A stretch of 64,000 bases of DNA from an uncultured Lachnospiraceae bacterium (GCA_945868435.1 CAMBLG010000005.1:1-64000), one strand, 5' to 3'; shown: positions 25,411-33,397, counted from the first letter of the stretch. A program made the numbers and translations. The notes: generated by a model not told the origin, from the sequence alone.

Positions 25411-25502
25411 TACGTCTATAGACGTATTCTGTCCATTGACAGTTCTTACAATATTACGTCTATAAACGTATATTCCGTTTGTACAATCTGTCTATAGACG
25501 TA
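25411..25502. promoter_or_regulatory. Divergent promoter region with three palindromic operators
   Basis: TACGTCTATAGACGTA (25411-25426, a perfect palindrome), TACGTCTATAAACGTA (25455-25470) and the half-degenerate TCTGTCTATAGACGTA (25487-25502). The first overlaps a minus-strand promoter (TGGACA, 17 nt, TATAAT); the second overlaps a plus-strand TTGACA-17-TCTATA. A repressor bound here could control both directions; the small helix-turn-helix protein at 26003 is a candidate. Confidence 0.75.
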
Positions 25503-25572
25503 TTCCCGATTCTGTGTTATAGTTGTCTTAATAAATAGAAAGGGTGCGCTGGGCGGCGCACGGGTGAATGTT

Positions 25573-25863
25573 ATGGAGGAGAAGTATCTTGTAATAGAAG
25601 AGCAGCGGGACGGGCTGGGTGATGCATTTACTGAAGTAAAGGATACACTGGATGAAGCGAATCTTGCGGCAAAGTATAAGTGGAGCCACCTGACACAGTT
25701 CGAACAGAAGAAGAATCATGTCTTTGTTGCCAGGGTGACCAGGGAAGATCTGTACGAGGATGCATTCGACGAGGATGCGGATGGAAACCCGGTAGTGGAC
25801 TGGACCTGCTTCAAACAGTATGATACAGTTGGCTTTGATTCTGGTGACGCAGACGAGAAATAA
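25573..25863 (+). CDS. Acidic hypothetical protein (96 aa)
   Basis: The start is ATG 25573 (MEEKYLVIEEQ); an in-frame GTG lies at 25564. The protein is strongly acidic, especially the C-terminal half (EDAFDEDADG). No motif recognised. It is the first plus-strand gene after the palindromic operators and precedes the helix-turn-helix gene at 26003. Confidence 0.75.
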   Translation: MEEKYLVIEEQRDGLGDAFTEVKDTLDEANLAAKYKWSHLTQFEQKKNHVFVARVTREDLYEDAFDEDADGNPVVDWTCFKQYDTVGFDSGDADEK

Positions 25864-26002
25864 GACAGACGGAGCTTCCTGGCACGTGAAGGGCAGCAGT
25901 TTTAGCAGATCTATGTATGACATGGGCCGGGGATATCTTTCGTAGGAATGTGCTCGAATAACGTAGGTTTTGAGTCATTCGTGCAGGACAGGCAGGTTGA
26001 AT

Positions 26003-26197
26003 ATGTTGAATGAGATTATGAAGAAGAAAGGCATCACATCGCAGGAGTTATCCGACATGACCGGCATCCCAAAACGTACCATTGACGAGTACCGGGGGAC
26101 GCGGCATAAAGAGCCGTCGTTATCCAGAGGGATAAAGATTGCGGATGCGCTGAATGTGGATCCTAGAGAGCTTGTAAAAAAGGATAACCAGGGATAA
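26003..26197 (+). CDS. XRE/Cro-CI-type helix-turn-helix regulator (64 aa)
   Basis: The start is ATG 26003 after CAGGCAGG. The product is a minimal HTH_3 domain: MKKKGITSQELSDMTGIP is helices 1-3 and RTIDEYRG the recognition helix region, followed by IKIADALNVDPRELV, the typical end of this domain. It lies close to the RepB gene and the three-operator region at 25.4 kb, which is its likely target (inference). Confidence 0.85.
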   Translation: MLNEIMKKKGITSQELSDMTGIPKRTIDEYRGTRHKEPSLSRGIKIADALNVDPRELVKKDNQG

Positions 26198-26234
26198 TAG
26201 CGCCCTTAGTTATCCTTTTCTCTTGACGGAATAA

Positions 26235-26266
26235 GGGCAGCAGTTCACTTTATACGACTGCTGCCC
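26235..26266. terminator. Terminator between convergent HTH and rep genes
   Basis: GGGCAGCAGT and ACTGCTGCCC form a perfect 10-bp stem between the stop at 26197 and the stop of repB at 26290. Confidence 0.75.
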
Positions 26267-26289
26267 ATGGTTTATCATTCTCTATATTA

Positions 26290-27633
26290 TTAAAATTCAA
26301 TCTCGCGGCCTACTACCCAGTCCGTGTACATCTGTATAATCTCCTCCAGTGGATAGATCGCTTCCAGGGACTCCATGGACAGGCCCTTCTCTTCCACAAC
26401 CTGAACAAATTCTAAAAAGTTCTCGCGTGTCTGAATTTTCTCCCACGCTCTCTTTTGGATGACGCCTGCTGCCCGGTCTTCCTCCAGCTGGGCCTGCAGC
26501 TCTCTAGTCACCGTTGCCCTTCCGGCACTCCCCTCTACCACCTCGACGACCTTATAGCCTTCTGTAATGCATTTTATGAGCCATCCCATATAATTGCGAA
26601 TGTAGGCTTGTTCGTCCGCTAACCGGATAGCGCTCTCAACTACATCTCTCTTATATTCTGCTTTGTTCAATAACAGGTCAATGTCTTCCGCGGTCAGCCC
26701 GTTGTGACCAACGTATGCATCGTAAAGGCCGGCATAATCCGGTAGATCCCGCGGCATCTTCAGCTGTTTATTCTCATTCTCGTCCAGGATCTTCTTCTTT
26801 TCAATGATTACTTCGGCATTCTGGATCTCGTTCGGATACAGGTGAAATAGAATCTTGTCCATCTTATGTCCATTTCTCTGTCCTTCGAACTCGAACCTTA
26901 TATTACTCTTCTTTTCAAGCTCTTCCTGTGCTGGACGGATCACATATTTTGCCAGATCATACCACTTCTCGTACTTGCGGTCCTTCTTGTCCAGCTTCTG
27001 GTAGAGAACATCCCAGTCAATATTCTTCCCCATGCGGGCCATCTCGTTTTTCACGCCCTGGTCGTCACTATTGGCAAGACCGATCATAAATCGAAATTCC
27101 GAAAGCCGGTACTCCACATCTACCCGTCCCCCATTAACATCCGGTTTGCTCTTATAAAGGTCTTTCTTTAAGATCTCGTAGATGCGGAATGAGGAATTTC
27201 TGGTAAACTCCGTAAGTACAGACAGCTCCAGTGTTGTAAAATCCCCGTTCATGCCCAGAATGTGGTCTCTTAAGTCATTATTGAACTTAATCGTAAAGAC
27301 GCCATCCTGGTATTCTGCAGTCGGCACCATGGCCATGGCCCGGAAATTTCCTTTTCCATCCTCTATGAACATGGTATGCCCGGTAATGGACTTTGCCAAC
27401 GCTGCAAGATCTCTGTAGATATGTACCGGATCGCTCACCAGACTCCTTAATTCCCCCGGATACAGCTTTGCTTCCAGCGGGTAATTCATATCGTTCGCAT
27501 TCACCTCAATCCGTGTCAATGCAATGGCCATGACCTGGCTTTCCAACAGAGTTGACTTGTATTTTGCCGATATCATCTCATTTGATTTTGCAAGGGAAAG
27601 ATTCTGTATTGGTTCATTATCGCGACTACTCAT
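26290..27633 (-). CDS. repB: Rep_3-family (RepB) replication initiator
   Basis: At 447 aa it is longer than small-plasmid RepB proteins. The N-terminus (NEMISAKYKSTLLESQVMAI) and the region to about residue 150 match the first winged helix of the Rep_3 family; about 165-290 is the second winged helix (SFRIYEILKKDLY and RFMIGL). The remainder is an extension of mixed helices. It binds iterons to open the origin, and the iteron arrays lie directly upstream at 27.63-29.3 kb. A second Rep_3 protein is at the right end of the window. A decayed copy of its first 60 or so codons lies at 28205-28454. Confidence 0.92.
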   Translation of the reverse strand: MSSRDNEPIQNLSLAKSNEMISAKYKSTLLESQVMAIALTRIEVNANDMNYPLEAKLYPGELRSLVSDPVHIYRDLAALAKSITGHTMFIEDGKGNFRAMAMVPTAEYQDGVFTIKFNNDLRDHILGMNGDFTTLELSVLTEFTRNSSFRIYEILKKDLYKSKPDVNGGRVDVEYRLSEFRFMIGLANSDDQGVKNEMARMGKNIDWDVLYQKLDKKDRKYEKWYDLAKYVIRPAQEELEKKSNIRFEFEGQRNGHKMDKILFHLYPNEIQNAEVIIEKKKILDENENKQLKMPRDLPDYAGLYDAYVGHNGLTAEDIDLLLNKAEYKRDVVESAIRLADEQAYIRNYMGWLIKCITEGYKVVEVVEGSAGRATVTRELQAQLEEDRAAGVIQKRAWEKIQTRENFLEFVQVVEEKGLSMESLEAIYPLEEIIQMYTDWVVGREIEF

Positions 27634-28140
27634 ACCATTTACTCCGCTTTTCTCGTGTAGATTACAGTTATCGACTTGATTTTAAACCATTTGCTCCGCT
27701 CTTGTCAACCAAAAACGGAATGATTGGTTGTCATGGCATACCATTTACTCCGTTCTTTATGTTTTAAAACGGAATGTTTGGTTGTATTCATAGCCTGTAC
27801 TGCTGCCATTCTGTCCCAATACAGACAGTGGTTCCCCAGGAACAAAAAACGGAAACTTTGGTATGTCCATCACGACTTGGATGAGTTTCATACCAAAATT
27901 TCCGTTTTTCCCGTTCGCTAAACCAATTCTTCCGCTTTTTCTCTTGATGGTTCCTTTTCCGTCAAATGCGCTTCCTGCTATGATCATGGCGCTAAAAGCC
28001 TGTCCAACCAAAGATTCCGCTTTTTGCTACCAAAATTTCTGTTCCGGAATACCATTCCTTCTGTCCGATCAGACCAAAGTTTCCGTTTCTTTTATTGAAA
28101 CCCCGCTGTTTTCAAGGGTTCAGCGCTCTTAAATAAAAGA
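27634..28140. repeat. Iteron block 1 (replication origin)
   Basis: About ten copies of an 18-20-bp iteron with core ACCAAAATTTCCGCTTTT, in both orientations, for example 27634-27651, 27685-27703, 27844-27863 (inverted), 27891-27909, 27920-27940, 28005-28025, 28028-28047 and 28072-28093. An AT-rich segment follows at 28128-28200, a likely unwinding element. It is adjacent to and upstream of repB. Confidence 0.85.
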
Positions 28141-28204
28141 ATAGAATATATGTTGTTGTATATATTCTATTATATTTATTCTATTTATTTATATGGTATG
28201 CCTG

Positions 28205-28454
28205 GGTATAGCCTTCACTAACACTACAAGATTTATGCAGATATGTACTGGATTGTTCATCAGGCTCCGCAATTTGCTGGGTGCAGCTTTGCTTCCAGCG
28301 GGTTGTTTATATCGTTTACGTTAACCTCGATCCGTGTTAATGTAGTGGCTAACATCTGGCTTTTCAGCTGGGTTGACTTATAATTTGCCGATATCATCTC
28401 ATTTGATTTTGCAAGGGAAAGATTCTTTATCAGCTTATTGTCGCGACTGCTCAT
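28205..28454 (-). pseudogene. Decayed duplicate of the 5' part of repB
   Basis: The minus-strand frame beginning MSSRDNKLIKNLSLAKSNEM closely matches the N-terminus of the intact RepB (MSSRDNEPIQNLSLAKSNEM) for about 60 residues, then loses the frame. DNA similarity continues into the region matching repB codons about 60-75. The same order of repB start, iterons and AT-rich tail occurs in the intact copy, so this is a tandem duplication of the origin region. Confidence 0.85.
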
Positions 28455-28850
28455 GCCGTTTACTCCGCTTTTCCTGTATAATAACCGGAATGTTTGGTTG
28501 TATCTCCTTTATTCACTGCTGCCGCTCTGTTCCAATACAGGCAGGCGGTTCCTCAGGAAGAAAAAGCGGAAATTTTGGTATATAGATCATTCAAGTCGTG
28601 ATGGACATACCAAAGTTTCCGCTTTTTCGCGTTCGATAAACCAATTCTTCCGTTTTTCTCTTGATAACTCCATTTCCACCATATGCGCTTTCCTGTATGG
28701 ATATGGTATTGGCGGCCTGTCCAACCAAAGTTTCCGCTTTTTGCTACCAGAATTTCTGTTCCGGTATACCATTGTTTCTGTCTATGCATACCAAAGATTC
28801 CGTTTCTTTTATCGTAAACCCGCTATTTTCAAGGGCTTTCCGTTCTTAAA
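28455..28850. repeat. Iteron block 2 (duplicated origin)
   Basis: Second copy of the iteron region with the same order of motifs, including 28561-28580 (inverted), and a final AT-rich stretch AAATAAAAGAATAGAATATA shared with block 1. Sequence differences from block 1 are scattered, consistent with an old duplication. Confidence 0.85.
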
Positions 28851-29139
28851 TAAAAGAATAGAATATATGTTGTTGTATATATTCCCTTATAATTATTCTA
28901 TTTATTTATATGGTATGCCCCAAGATCTCGTTCTATGCATATGCTTTCCAAACTGGCGGTCATATATTCTTTTATGGGGGAGTTTATCCGGAATGGAACA
29001 TAAAGGGGGCCGGTTCGTGGAAACCGGCAGAATGCCTGTGCATTCTTGGCTTGTCTATCGGTGGCTTCACAGGGCGTTACGGTCAAGCCGGTCAGGGCAA
29101 ACGCAATACTCTGTGCAGCAGTTTTCTATGTTTTCGGCG

Positions 29140-29299
29140 AAAAAGCGGAAAATTTGGATGGTGTGTATCATCTGTTACATACTGTGCTTTGGTGCAAGAA
29201 TAGGTCAAACCAATTTTTCCGTTTTTTAAAGGAATCTAAGAAAGAACGGAAAATTTGGTTTGTCATTGCGTGGGAAGATATACCAAAATTTCCGCTTTT
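29140..29299. repeat. Iteron block 3
   Basis: Four more iterons in alternating orientation: 29140-29160, 29208-29230, 29241-29262 and 29281-29299. A single further copy is at about 30531-30549. Confidence 0.75.
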
Positions 29300-29374
29300 C
29301 TGTATAACCGTATATAGGAAGAAACACCCTTTCGGGTGTTCCTTCGGTGGTAGTTTTATGGATATAGAAAAATT

Positions 29375-29551
29375 TCAGTTTGTAGGTTTAATAATTTCAT
29401 CTTGAAGAGATTTGTATTCTTCTCCTACCTCATCATCCATAATAATCACTTCTCTACCTTTTAACATTTCAGATAGAAAAGCATGTTTGTTGTAGTTTCT
29501 TCCGATTGTATAGCAATTACTTTCTCCTATGACAATTTTTTTATTATCCAT
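29375..29551 (-). CDS. Small hypothetical protein (58 aa)
   Basis: The start is taken at ATG 29551 (MDNKKIVIGESNCY) after GCGAGGTG; an ATG two codons upstream is possible. It is AT-rich, acidic at the C-terminus (DDEVGEEYKSL). Function unknown. Confidence 0.55.
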   Translation of the reverse strand: MDNKKIVIGESNCYTIGRNYNKHAFLSEMLKGREVIIMDDEVGEEYKSLQDEIIKPTN

Positions 29552-29608
29552 AAACACCTCGCTAAATCCTTATTTGTATACAACTATTATTCATTGTCCA
29601 TAATACAT

Positions 29609-30037
29609 CTAACCAATTCCATTTGTTTCAATATCAACAGAAAACATTTGTTTTGCCTCAGAAAAAGAGAGAAGAAGTTCTTTACGTTGCTCGATGTTCA
29701 TTTGATACCACATCTCCAAACGATTTGCTAGATTATTTAATGCAAGCTCCAGACTTTTACCTCTTGCAAAGAGAAACGCAGGCTCCTTATTTGAAAAATC
29801 TAAAAGAAAATTTTCTACACTAATAGCAAATAAATCGTCCATACAACACATATCATCAATGGAGTCTTTAATTTCTGTTCCCTTATATACAATCGTCGCA
29901 TCTGTGACATCTGTAGCGTTATTTAATCCACATGTACAAGGAAAATCAATTCCTACTAGAATATCCGAACCAAATGTAGCTTGTTCTATATGTAAATATC
30001 CGCAATCACGGATTGCTTTTTCAATCAAGTCTAACAT
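29609..30037 (-). CDS. Hypothetical protein (142 aa)
   Basis: ATG 30037 follows AGGAAAGGA. It begins MLDLIEKAIRDCGYLHIEQ, is soluble, alpha/beta, with Cys pairs FPCTCG and MCCMD. No family recognised. Base composition is more AT-rich than the Tad operon. Confidence 0.75.
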   Translation of the reverse strand: MLDLIEKAIRDCGYLHIEQATFGSDILVGIDFPCTCGLNNATDVTDATIVYKGTEIKDSIDDMCCMDDLFAISVENFLLDFSNKEPAFLFARGKSLELALNNLANRLEMWYQMNIEQRKELLLSFSEAKQMFSVDIETNGIG

Positions 30038-30157
30038 AATCGTTATCCTTTCCTTTTGTTTTAATCACCAAGTGAGATATTGCCTTAAACTCACTGAGTA
30101 GTAGCTGTTTATTCCTTGGTAGTTAGTTGTCTGATGGCATATTTCCACCTCTAAATT

Positions 30158-30415
30158 TCAGTTTATCTGTTTAAAATCAACTCGAAAATATCCAAATCCG
30201 TCAAGCATAAAGGATTCACCTGTTTCATATACCAATACATTACCGACTTCATGTTCCACAGAATGAATATCTAACGTATCAAACTCTTCTTCCGATAGTT
30301 CCCTTAATAATTTGTATTCATTTGCATTACATATATAATCAACTTCTTCTGTTCCATCAACTTCTTCTACCACACGATTTCTGACCTCAGCGGTTTTAGG
30401 TATATATATTTTCAT
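30158..30415 (-). CDS. Small acidic protein (85 aa)
   Basis: The start is ATG 30413-30415 (MKIYIPKTAEVRNR) after AGAGGTGG. Glu- and Val-rich, ending in a short beta stretch (FGYFRVDFKQ). Function unknown. Confidence 0.7.
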   Translation of the reverse strand: MKIYIPKTAEVRNRVVEEVDGTEEVDYICNANEYKLLRELSEEEFDTLDIHSVEHEVGNVLVYETGESFMLDGFGYFRVDFKQIN

Positions 30416-30585
30416 CTGTACCACCTCTTTAAATCCTTATTTATTGCATCAATTATTATATCCTATTGAAGTCTATCAAGAAGGCTTGGTAACCCGGCAA
30501 CCATTATATTAATCTGCTGCAGGGGATTAGAAAAAGCGGAAACTTTGGTTGTATCTTCTCGCCTTCGTTTGGAAAAAGGCGTTCC

Positions 30586-30801
30586 TTATTCCTTGTTTTT
30601 GTCCCGGTTCCATCTTCGACTCTTGTTGCCGAACCGGTGATCTGAATTCTTCACGTCTTTGTCGATCACCCAGTTACGTCCGACTTTGAAGGCCGGGATA
30701 GTTCCCCTGTTTGCTTTCTGTCTTGCAGTAGCTTCTGTTATGCCATTTAGCCTAGCCCACTCGCCAAGCGAGATCAGGCTGGAATGTTCCTCTTTTCCCA
30801 T
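30586..30801 (-). CDS. Helix-turn-helix / excisionase-like protein (71 aa)
   Basis: ATG 30801 follows GAGGTGGAAC. The core LISLGEWARLNGITEATARQKANRGTI is cut here into LGEWARLNGITEATARQ (helix-turn-helix) and a wing with AFKVGRNWVIDKD, the MerR/excisionase-type winged helix arrangement. The C-terminus is basic. It lies immediately downstream of CRISPR array 1 on the same strand and next to an isolated iteron, so it could regulate replication or the CRISPR-like locus. Confidence 0.8.
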   Translation of the reverse strand: MGKEEHSSLISLGEWARLNGITEATARQKANRGTIPAFKVGRNWVIDKDVKNSDHRFGNKSRRWNRDKNKE

Positions 30802-30891
30802 TGTTCCACCTCTAAAGTCTGTAATGATGCTTTTAGTTGTTTTTTGTATGTTTATATTGATTGCTCATATGAATAATAGGGGCAAACCCAT

Positions 30892-31059
30892 CCTCGATGC
30901 CCTTGTAAAATTATAAGGGTCTCATACCTTAATGCAAATACAAAATCACTAATACTCCCTCGATGCCCTTGTAAAATTATAAGGGTCTCATACCCTGATT
31001 TTTGAAATGGGTGTCTGTTTATCCTCGATGCCCTTGTAAAATTATAAGGGTCTCATACC
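30892..31059 (-). CRISPR. CRISPR array 1: three 37-nt repeats, two spacers
   Basis: Repeats at 30892-30928, 30958-30994 and 31023-31059 are identical. Spacers are 29 nt (30929-30957) and 28 nt (30995-31022). Read on the minus strand each repeat begins GGTATGAGACCCTTATAA and contains the inverted arms CCCTT/AAGGG. The array lies downstream of the Cas12-like gene and is preceded on the minus strand by the 94-nt structured element. Confidence 0.92.
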
Positions 31060-31153
31060 TATCATTCCTTGCATATATGGACGAATCCATATATACGGCA
31101 GAACTTTCAGTAGAGTTTTTGCCGTTTCCGGCTCCGGACCATCGACAGCCCGC
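31060..31153 (-). ncRNA. Structured scaffold element in cis with array 1
   Basis: On the minus strand it runs from GCGGGCTGTCGATGG to the first repeat. It contains GCCG-GAAA-CGGC, a longer alternative stem ACGGCA/TGCCGT, and a 10-bp hairpin capped by TTCG (TATATATGGA/TCCATATATG). Copy 2 at 32940-33033 differs at only two of 94 positions. It joins directly to the repeat, so it could be a guide-RNA scaffold like an omega-RNA or cis-joined tracrRNA. No clear anti-repeat was seen. Confidence 0.75.
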
Positions 31154-31162
31154 TTTATATTT

Positions 31163-32638
31163 TTATGCTACAAATGAATCAAACTTTGCAGCGCACAATT
31201 CTGTATCGACCACGGTATAATCAGAGGCCAAATTTTGAAGGAGAAATGCCATGTATGTCTGTTTGTCAACCGTGCGTCCGCCGATTTCCAGCGTCCGGCA
31301 TTTATTATCTCGCTCTTCCAATTCTCCGGTTTCGTGGTTCAACTTGTTAATTCCAAGCTCATCCACCTTCACTTTATGAAGAATCAGTTCATGATAACCG
31401 AGCTTTTGGTCAAGGATTTGGACGAACTCCGCCGGAGCACGATTTGCAATTACCTTCCCAAACCTCTTCTTACTCATGTAGGAACCGTCTTCCTTCATCT
31501 CGGTCTCTTCTTTCCTTTTGGAAAAATCCTTGAAATTCTGCTGATTAATTACAAAGTCATCTCCCAGAGAGAGTATCACATTGGCAAGTCTTTCATGGCA
31601 GTGCTTTCTCACCCTGGCCTGCTTGGTCTGAAGTGATTTCAGCTCTAGCCGCATCTCTTCATAATGATTAGAGCGCACCCATGTTACCTTTTTGTTGCCC
31701 TGCTTCTTTATGGTTCCGTCCGGATTGTAGTTATCCGGATTTGTACTTCTTCGGCTTCTTTCCATCTTGCGCTGGAGCTCTGCAATCTTTTCTTCGATAG
31801 GCTGTACCTCATCTGCCAACGGGAACTTCTTTACTCCGTCGTCGGTCACCGCGGTAATATTCGTTAAGGTGATATAAAGTCCTACTCTGCCGTGACCTAA
31901 ATTGTGCACGAACTCACCGGTCTTTTTGTCGCGCTTTCTTGGCGGAATTCCATGGAATATGGTCTGCACATAGAACCGCACCTTGCCATTGGAAACTTTG
32001 CGGATGATGCGATTATAGGCTATTTCATTTCTCATTGCCTCCTGTTCGTACATATTATCTTCTCTTATTCCGACCGGAATGGATATTTTATTCCATACAA
32101 TGGCCCAACGCTCGCCTTTCCAGTTGGCACTCGTTGTCTTAAGTAGCCGGATACCAGTCTTATTATAAGCACCTTCTACGGAATTGAAGTCGTAATAATG
32201 GGAAAAGTGTACTTCCTGACCGTCCCCGAACAGGAACCGGTTCCATGCTGTCCAGAGCCTTTTTCCAACCTTTGATGCTGTTACGGAGTCAATATTCTTC
32301 TTATATCCGGCATCTCTTGACTGGATTCTTGCCAGATCCTGCATACCATACTCTGTAAATCCATTTTCCTTGTATATGGCATTCAGGCGGGTATACAGTT
32401 CCTTCTCCCTCGGAGTTTTCTTCTTTTTATCTGCTTTTTCCTCGCGGATTTCCTTTAATTCCTGCTTAATTGCGCGGAATTCTTTTGTCTTTGCCATTTC
32501 CGCATATGCGGACTTTGATTTTTTTACGCACTGGTTATAGATCCGGTGGCACATGTTGATTCTCTTATTTAGAATATCTTCCTGCCATGGTTCTGTTTCC
32601 AGTGGGAATGTCAGGACAAATGCTGATTTTTCTGGCAT
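31163..32638 (-). CDS. TnpB/Cas12-like RNA-guided effector with inactivated RuvC site (491 aa)
   Basis: ATG 32638 follows AAAGGAG. The N-terminal part (to about residue 240) is a helical and beta region like the WED/REC part of TnpB and small Cas12 proteins. The RuvC-I position reads RVGLYITLTN, with Tyr255 where Asp is expected; RuvC-II reads FVINQQNFKDF, with Asn365 where Glu is expected; RuvC-III reads TVDKQTYMAFLLQN, with Gln460 where Asp is expected from TnpB relatives. The zinc ribbon of typical TnpB is not seen. It is flanked by two arrays and two scaffold elements on the same strand and has no cas1/cas2. Predicted to bind guide RNA and DNA without cutting, i.e. a transcriptional repressor or silencer (inference). 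Confidence 0.85.
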   Translation of the reverse strand: MPEKSAFVLTFPLETEPWQEDILNKRINMCHRIYNQCVKKSKSAYAEMAKTKEFRAIKQELKEIREEKADKKKKTPREKELYTRLNAIYKENGFTEYGMQDLARIQSRDAGYKKNIDSVTASKVGKRLWTAWNRFLFGDGQEVHFSHYYDFNSVEGAYNKTGIRLLKTTSANWKGERWAIVWNKISIPVGIREDNMYEQEAMRNEIAYNRIIRKVSNGKVRFYVQTIFHGIPPRKRDKKTGEFVHNLGHGRVGLYITLTNITAVTDDGVKKFPLADEVQPIEEKIAELQRKMERSRRSTNPDNYNPDGTIKKQGNKKVTWVRSNHYEEMRLELKSLQTKQARVRKHCHERLANVILSLGDDFVINQQNFKDFSKRKEETEMKEDGSYMSKKRFGKVIANRAPAEFVQILDQKLGYHELILHKVKVDELGINKLNHETGELEERDNKCRTLEIGGRTVDKQTYMAFLLQNLASDYTVVDTELCAAKFDSFVA

Positions 32639-32708
32639 ATATGTAACTCCTTTCCGGTTGTACCATTGGGAGGCCTTATGTCTTTAGGCTTTTTGTGAAA
32701 CGGAATCC

Positions 32709-32939
32709 TCTCGATATTCGTGTGTGATTATAGGTCTCATGCACCCCAAGTATACCCTATAGCGATGCAACCCCTCGATACCTTTGTAAAGTTATAAGAG
32801 TCTCATACTAAAGGTTTTTGATTACTATACTTGGTATCCTCGATACCCTTGTAAAGTTATAAGGGTCTCATACACATCCTATGACATTCTTAAACAACTC
32901 ATCCTCGATACCCTTGTAAAGTTATAAGGGTCTCATACC
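32709..32939 (-). CRISPR. CRISPR array 2: three good repeats and one degenerate, three spacers
   Basis: Repeats at 32773-32809, 32838-32874 and 32903-32939; the copy at about 32709-32745 is degenerate, as expected at the far end of an array. Spacers are about 27-28 nt. The repeat differs consistently from array 1 at two internal positions (GTAAAGTT instead of GTAAAATT, and GATACCC instead of GATGCCC). It lies upstream of the Cas12-like gene. Confidence 0.9.
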
Positions 32940-33033
32940 TATCATTCCTTGCATATATGGACGAATCCATATATACGGCAGAACTTTTAGTAGAGATTTT
33001 GCCGTTTCCGGCTCCGGACCATCGACAGCCCGC
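32940..33033 (-). ncRNA. Structured scaffold element in cis with array 2
   Basis: Second copy of the 94-nt element, 92/94 identical to 31060-31153, again fused directly to the first repeat of its array. A promoter lies just upstream at 33070-33098. Confidence 0.75.
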
Positions 33034-33069
33034 ATATCCGTTTCTATAATACCCAAATGGTACATTAAA

Positions 33070-33098
33070 ATTATATAAACTGCAGTGAGAGAAAGCAA
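33070..33098 (-). promoter_or_regulatory. Promoter for scaffold and array 2
   Basis: On the minus strand TTGCTT (complement of 33093-33098), a 17-nt spacer and TATAAT (complement of 33070-33075). Transcription would start about 30 nt before the structured element. Confidence 0.6.
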
Positions 33099-33147
33099 GT
33101 GTGTATTTTCGGTAAAAAGCTCATATCTCTTGTTTGCTGGCGTTCTT

Positions 33148-33267
33148 TCATTTGGCGTCATCCAGCCCCATATATTGGGTTAGAGGGATATGGATAGAGC
33201 TGTCCTCATGCCACTGTTCAACAATGGCATCCCACTCTTCGGGTGTTTTATCCGTGTGTTTTGCCAT
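33148..33267 (-). CDS. Very small protein (39 aa)
   Basis: ATG 33265-33267 follows AAAGGAG. The product MAKHTDKTPEEWDAIVEQ... is Trp/Glu-rich and ends TGA at 33148. Its strong ribosome site and coherent composition support it; function unknown. It lies upstream of the array-2 promoter. Confidence 0.65.
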   Translation of the reverse strand: MAKHTDKTPEEWDAIVEQWHEDSSIHIPLTQYMGLDDAK

Positions 33268-33397
33268 ATAGGTGCTCCTTTCTGACGACAAACTGCCTGG
33301 TTATAAACACATGATTTTTATTAATAACATACGCAGCTTCCTGTGTCTGATTATATAATGTCTAGTGGTTGCCTTCAATGAAAATGCAACGAATAAT

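Noticed and set aside
25528-25923. 131-codon minus-strand frame
   Set aside because: Antisense to the gene at 25573 and lacking a ribosome site.
28438-29229. 263-codon plus-strand frame
   Set aside because: It runs across iteron repeats and the duplicated origin; composition (Tyr, Phe, Arg, Cys) is typical of a frame made by repeats.
31235-31636. 133-codon plus-strand frame inside the Cas12-like gene
   Set aside because: Shadow of the minus-strand effector gene.
31163-32638. Ordinary IS605/IS607-type TnpB transposon gene
   Set aside because: No TnpA partner or transposon ends were seen, the RuvC residues look lost, and two CRISPR arrays flank it.
32922-33161. 79-codon minus-strand frame reading into the array-2 scaffold
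   Set aside because: It crosses the promoter and structured element, and has no good ribosome site; the real small gene nearby is 33148-33267.
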